Assembly: GCA_965215995.1 (NCBI GenBank)
Contig: OZ244128.1
Coordinates: 4,898,001-4,962,000 of the forward strand
Direction: 5' to 3'
Length of the DNA: 64,000 nt
Origin: SZUA-309 sp965215995
GTDB lineage: Bacteria; Pseudomonadota; Gammaproteobacteria; Pseudomonadales; Azotimanducaceae
Positions within the stretch are counted from its first letter, which is position 1. Every line of letters starts with the position of its first letter. The notes under the pieces are model-generated. The model searched no databases. It was not told where the DNA came from and saw only the letters and a program-made list of their open reading frames with translations. A program made the translations under genes and the position numbers. Below, in pieces: positions 60,874 through 64,000 of the stretch.

Positions 60874-61785
60874 TTAACGAAGCAGCGGCGAGGCGGGGGG
60901 TGCTGCGTCGCCGCAGGTCGGATTGACCTCTGTGAATGAGGCGCCCGAATCACCAATTTTGAGTGCATCGAACATGTGTGACCGCGAGCTGAATGCGGAT
61001 GGTCCGCCCCAGGTATCCACGTTGCCCCATGCCGATTTGTAGTTACCGAACTTCAGATAAGGCCCGAGGGCGTCATTGAACGAGTTCCCCCCGGTGTGCT
61101 GCAGAACGAGTTCGGAGTCCTTCCAGACCTCAATAAGACCATCTGACTCATAGGAAAAATGCACGTGCATGACCCAGTTGGTCCACTTGCCCGTCTCGAA
61201 CGCACCTAGGTCGTAGTGCGCAGCACCCTCCAGGCGTGGCGGTGCGCCGGAGTTGCGCTTGCTGTCGAACAGTGCCCATAAGTGCCACTGGTCACCGCGG
61301 GTGAGCAGGGCGATGGGTGGGTTGCGCCAGGCTTCGCCGATATCCTCATCCGGCCAGCCATGGAACTGGAGAAGTATGTCGTCTCCGGTTGGATCCGCCT
61401 GCCAATCATCAGGCAGGAAGATGGAGAAACCGAACCAGTAGCTCTCGTTCAGAGAGAAATGCGGAATGCCGCGGTAGGTGAGTTCGTTGCGAAACCCACT
61501 GCTGTCCCAGCGAAAGGTCAGCGGAAAACGGAGTGCATGTTCTCCCGAGCAGGCCTCCGGAGTCTGGACTACTTCAGGACGTTCTTCACGGAATGAGACC
61601 GATTCATTGAACTGAGCGCCAATTGACCCGTCATCCCACGGGCTATCTAGGATGACGTCTGCACAAGCGAGTGATCCCCAGAGGAGTAGGGTCAGACCGG
61701 CAAGTAGGCCACCAGACGCCGCCGCCGATGGCCTGGATGGCCTGAATGAAGGCAGAAATCTACGGCATCCCGGGTGATTCCGCAT
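60874..61785 (-). CDS. Secreted polysaccharide lyase, heparin-lyase-I-like
   Basis: 303 residues from ATG 61785, set by GGAGAC upstream and by the resulting signal peptide (GLTLLLWGSLACA). The beta-jelly-roll is shown by GEHALRFPLTFRW, RNELTYRG, YWFGFSIFLPDDW, LLQFHGWPDED, HVHFSYESDGLIEVWKDSELV and LKFGNYKS, as in the heparin lyase I/PL20 polysaccharide lyase group (Pfam 'Polysacc_lyase', from memory). The family cleaves glycosaminoglycan-like or glucuronan polymers. It should act on the polymer made here, for release or turnover. It is followed 18 bases later by a glycosyltransferase gene. Confidence 0.82.
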   Translation of the reverse strand: MRNHPGCRRFLPSFRPSRPSAAASGGLLAGLTLLLWGSLACADVILDSPWDDGSIGAQFNESVSFREERPEVVQTPEACSGEHALRFPLTFRWDSSGFRNELTYRGIPHFSLNESYWFGFSIFLPDDWQADPTGDDILLQFHGWPDEDIGEAWRNPPIALLTRGDQWHLWALFDSKRNSGAPPRLEGAAHYDLGAFETGKWTNWVMHVHFSYESDGLIEVWKDSELVLQHTGGNSFNDALGPYLKFGNYKSAWGNVDTWGGPSAFSSRSHMFDALKIGDSGASFTEVNPTCGDAAPPASPLLR

Positions 61786-62090
61786 TGAGTGTCTCCAGAA
61801 ATACGTCCCGACCTCTTTATAGCAGGATGAAGGATAGACGAACGTGGGAGAGATCACATCGATCGAGGATGTAATTTCACATTTACGACGGTTGACATAG
61901 CTGTCGAATTGCGCTCGGGTGAAGTTTAGGAATCTAACGTAAGCAACTGAAATAGCAATATTTCACAAAGGGAGAACACCTCATAGCGGCGATTCTGGTT
62001 TGATAGCTCTCATACCGGTAAGGTAGCCCTCGACTGTGCGGGTAGGGCTGCATCAAAGCAATTTACGACAATCAGAATTCTGGGGGACTG
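61786..62090. other. 305-base gap upstream of the algD-type gene
   Basis: No gene seen. It is AT-richer than its surroundings, especially 61860-61990, and holds a TTGACA at 61892-61897 with no good -10 box at standard spacing. AGCCCT at 62025-62030 and AGGGCT at 62044-62049 could pair. It must contain the promoters for the divergent genes on both sides. Confidence 0.5.
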
Positions 62091-63401
62091 ATGCTGATCA
62101 GCATCTTCGGTCTTGGCTACGTAGGCAGCGTCTCTGCAGGGTGTCTTGCCCGCAATGGGCATCGCGTTATTGGCGTGGACCCGAACGAAACCAAGGTGAG
62201 CCTCATCAACGCTGGGCGGTCGCCTGTCATCGAACAGGACATCGACTCCATTATTGGAGCAGCAGCGAATGATGGTCTGCTCAGCGCGACAACGGATGCG
62301 CAGGAAGCGATCGCCAGTACGGATCTTTCCATCATCTGCGTAGGCACACCCAGTCAGGCGAACGGCAGCCTGGATCTCACCTATGTCCGAAGTGCCTGTG
62401 AGGAAATCGGCCGTGCGCTTGCCGCGAAAGACACCTTTCACGTGATCGTCATGCGCAGCACTATGCTGCCTGGAACCATGCATCACACGGTGATTCCGGC
62501 CCTCGAGCGTTACTCGGGTAAGTCGGCCGGGGCGGACTTCGGCGTCTGCAACAACCCGGAGTTCCTGCGTGAAGGCTCGGCTGTTTTCGACTACGACAAT
62601 CCGCCGAAAACGGTCATTGGCGAAACGGATGAGCGATCGGGTGATCTGCTGGCTTCCCTCTACGAGCAGCTCGATGCGCCCATGATCCGAACCGATGTGG
62701 CCACCGCAGAGATGGTCAAATATGCGGACAATGTCTGGCATGCCCTCAAGGTGAGTTTTGCCAACGAGATCGGCAACGTGTCGAAATCGGTAGGCATCGA
62801 CGGCCATGACGTGATGGACATCTTCTGTCAGGACACCAAGCTGAATCTCTCCAGCTACTACCTAAAGCCGGGGTTCGCCTTTGGTGGTTCCTGCCTGCCG
62901 AAAGACGTGCGTGCGCTCAGCTACATGGCTAGGTCCATGGATCTTGAGGTGCCGGTCATTGATTCGATCCTCAATAGCAACCGGGTTCAGATCGAGAAGG
63001 GTATCGAGATGATCCTGGCCACCGGCAAGCGCAAGATCGGCGTGCTCGGATTCAGCTTCAAAGCGGGTACGGACGACCTGCGGGAAAGCCCGATGGTGGA
63101 GGTGATCGAGCGGCTCATCGGTAAAGGGCTGGAGGTGCAGCTGTACGATAAGAACGTCAGCATGGCCTGCCTGATTGGCGCGAATCGCGACTACATCCTG
63201 AATCAGATACCGCACATCTCCCGGCTGATGAACGAGGACATCGACGTCGTGCTGGAATCGTCCGAAGTCATCGTGATCGGCAACGGCGCCGCTGAATTCG
63301 AGGGCGCGCTGGGCAGGTTGCGTAACGGTCAATCGGTGATCGATTTCGTGCGGATCGGAAACAACGGAAGCCAGGCGGAGTACGATGGGATCTGCTGGTG
63401 A
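62091..63401 (+). CDS. algD: GDP-mannose 6-dehydrogenase
   Basis: 436 residues, the length of Pseudomonas AlgD. It oxidises GDP-mannose twice to GDP-mannuronate with NAD. N-terminal ISIFGLGYVGSVSAGCL, then CVGTPSQANGSLDL; catalytic Cys268 in FAFGGSCLPKDVRAL, at the same position as the known AlgD active-site Cys; C-terminal VLGFSFKAGTDDLRESPMVEV. The sequence reads as the GDP-mannose type, rather than UDP-glucose dehydrogenase, by the FGLGYVG...GCLARNGH start. It provides the uronic-acid building block for the polymer. The next glycosyltransferase gene overlaps its end. Confidence 0.9.
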   Translation: MLISIFGLGYVGSVSAGCLARNGHRVIGVDPNETKVSLINAGRSPVIEQDIDSIIGAAANDGLLSATTDAQEAIASTDLSIICVGTPSQANGSLDLTYVRSACEEIGRALAAKDTFHVIVMRSTMLPGTMHHTVIPALERYSGKSAGADFGVCNNPEFLREGSAVFDYDNPPKTVIGETDERSGDLLASLYEQLDAPMIRTDVATAEMVKYADNVWHALKVSFANEIGNVSKSVGIDGHDVMDIFCQDTKLNLSSYYLKPGFAFGGSCLPKDVRALSYMARSMDLEVPVIDSILNSNRVQIEKGIEMILATGKRKIGVLGFSFKAGTDDLRESPMVEVIERLIGKGLEVQLYDKNVSMACLIGANRDYILNQIPHISRLMNEDIDVVLESSEVIVIGNGAAEFEGALGRLRNGQSVIDFVRIGNNGSQAEYDGICW

Positions 63402-64000
63402 ATCGCAAGCCATATCAGAGATGAGTCACCCGGCAGCAGAGCGCGCGGTCGTGAGGCGTAGAGGTGTGCTCTTCATCGTCGAGAACCTGCCTTCGCCTTT
63501 CGACCGTCGGGTCTGGCAGGAAGCAACCTCCTTGGCCGCCTCAGGCTATGAGGTATCGATCATCTGCCCGACGGGGAAGGGCTATGAGTCCCGCAAGGAA
63601 GTGATCGACGGCATCCATATCTATCGCTACGCGCTGCCATTCGAGGCCAGTAACAAGGTCGGTTACGCCCTGGAGTACCCTGCGGCGCTGTTGATGCAGT
63701 TCTTTCTGGCCTTGAAGGTGCTGAAGGAACGGGGATTTGATGTCATTCACGCCTGCAACCCGCCGGACAACATCTTTCTGATCGGTGCGTTTTTCAAGCT
63801 CTTCGGGAAGAAGTTTCTGTTCGACCATCACGATATCTGCCCGGAGCTGTTCATCGCCAAATTCGGCGAGCGGGGTTGGCTCTATCGGTCCATGCTGTGG
63901 TTCGAGCGTATGACGTTCAGGACGGCAGATGTGTCGATCGCCACGAACGAGTCGTACAAGAAGATTGCGATCGAGCGCGGTGGCATGTTGCCGGAGAAGG
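63385..64000 (+). CDS. Family 4 glycosyltransferase, 5' part only
   Basis: The frame is open to the end of the window, so at least 205 residues and no stop are seen. GVLFIVENLPSPFDRRVWQEATSLAASGYEVSIICP is the typical N-terminus of a GT-B glycosyltransferase, followed by FDVIHACNPPDNIFLIG and FLFDHHDICPELF. Two starts are possible: ATG 63385, preceded by GGAG with five bases spacing and overlapping the algD gene by 17 bases, or ATG 63421, which would remove 12 residues. I prefer the first. The C-terminal donor domain is outside the window. Confidence 0.88.
   Translation, partial: MGSAGESQAISEMSHPAAERAVVRRRGVLFIVENLPSPFDRRVWQEATSLAASGYEVSIICPTGKGYESRKEVIDGIHIYRYALPFEASNKVGYALEYPAALLMQFFLALKVLKERGFDVIHACNPPDNIFLIGAFFKLFGKKFLFDHHDICPELFIAKFGERGWLYRSMLWFERMTFRTADVSIATNESYKKIAIERGGMLPEK

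Noticed and set aside
61892..61920. TTGACA upstream of algD as a sigma-70 promoter
   Set aside because: No acceptable -10 hexamer at 16-18 bases; kept only as a remark.

Overview
The window is about 60% GC and densely coded on both strands, with many 1-4 base gene overlaps. The gene set (CsrA, RmuC, HemF, a FAN1-type nuclease, a type II pyruvate kinase, a dedicated-sortase-type two-component pair, and an XrtA-like exopolysaccharide module) points to a Gammaproteobacterium, probably free-living and perhaps marine. This is an inference from gene families recognised by eye; no database search was possible. I see no rRNA, tRNA, CRISPR array, prophage or insertion sequence.

Region 1 (1-9357) is housekeeping and DNA repair: the 3' end of an HpcH/HpaI aldolase, rmuC, csrA, an unknown 157-residue protein, a FAN1-like VRR-NUC nuclease overlapping an Rad3/DinG-like iron-sulfur helicase, and pyruvate kinase. 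A 653-base non-coding stretch follows, with two 86-base near-identical copies in opposite orientation and a nested fold-back.

Region 2 (9358-23486) has a TauE/SafE permease facing a tightly coupled operon: an exported MORN-repeat protein, a transmembrane Ser/Thr kinase and a tail-anchored triple-FHA protein. A metallo-beta-lactamase-fold hydrolase follows. Then come hemF, a sensor kinase and response regulator of the dedicated-sortase type without their sortase, a PnuC/NadR-like nicotinamide salvage pair, an aminoglycoside/choline-kinase-like phosphotransferase and a CoxE-like von Willebrand A protein.

Region 3 (23611-34072) is a block of exported lipoproteins: a Hydin/VWA lipoprotein, a secreted protein whose predicted mature N-terminus and metal motif resemble zinc phospholipase C/P1 nuclease, a PKD-type lipoprotein, three paralogous Ig-like plus fibronectin-III-like lipoproteins, and a 920-residue TPR lipoprotein resembling PrsT of XrtA/PEP-CTERM loci. 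Region 4 (34065-37956) is mixed: a sirtuin, a chloramphenicol-phosphotransferase-like kinase, a phosphopantetheinyl transferase, a nucleoside transporter and an orphan ExbD.

Region 5 (38154-64000, running off the end) is an exopolysaccharide locus. It encodes a CDP-deoxysugar route (rfbG, a 3,5-epimerase, a reductase/epimerase, later rfbF), a FAD oxidoreductase, an unknown single-pass protein, the export core (Wza-like protein, outer-membrane barrel, Wzz/GumC-like chain-length protein, tyrosine-kinase-like ATPase, ExeA-like ATPase), two family 2 and at least four other glycosyltransferases, an ABC exporter that may act as flippase, an O-antigen-ligase-like polymerase, a heparinase II/III-type lyase, a second polysaccharide lyase and an AlgD-type GDP-mannose dehydrogenase. 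Together they suggest an exported, uronic-acid- and deoxyhexose-containing polymer with its own trimming enzymes. No exosortase, priming glycosyltransferase or PEP-CTERM substrate lies inside the window, so the locus probably continues downstream.
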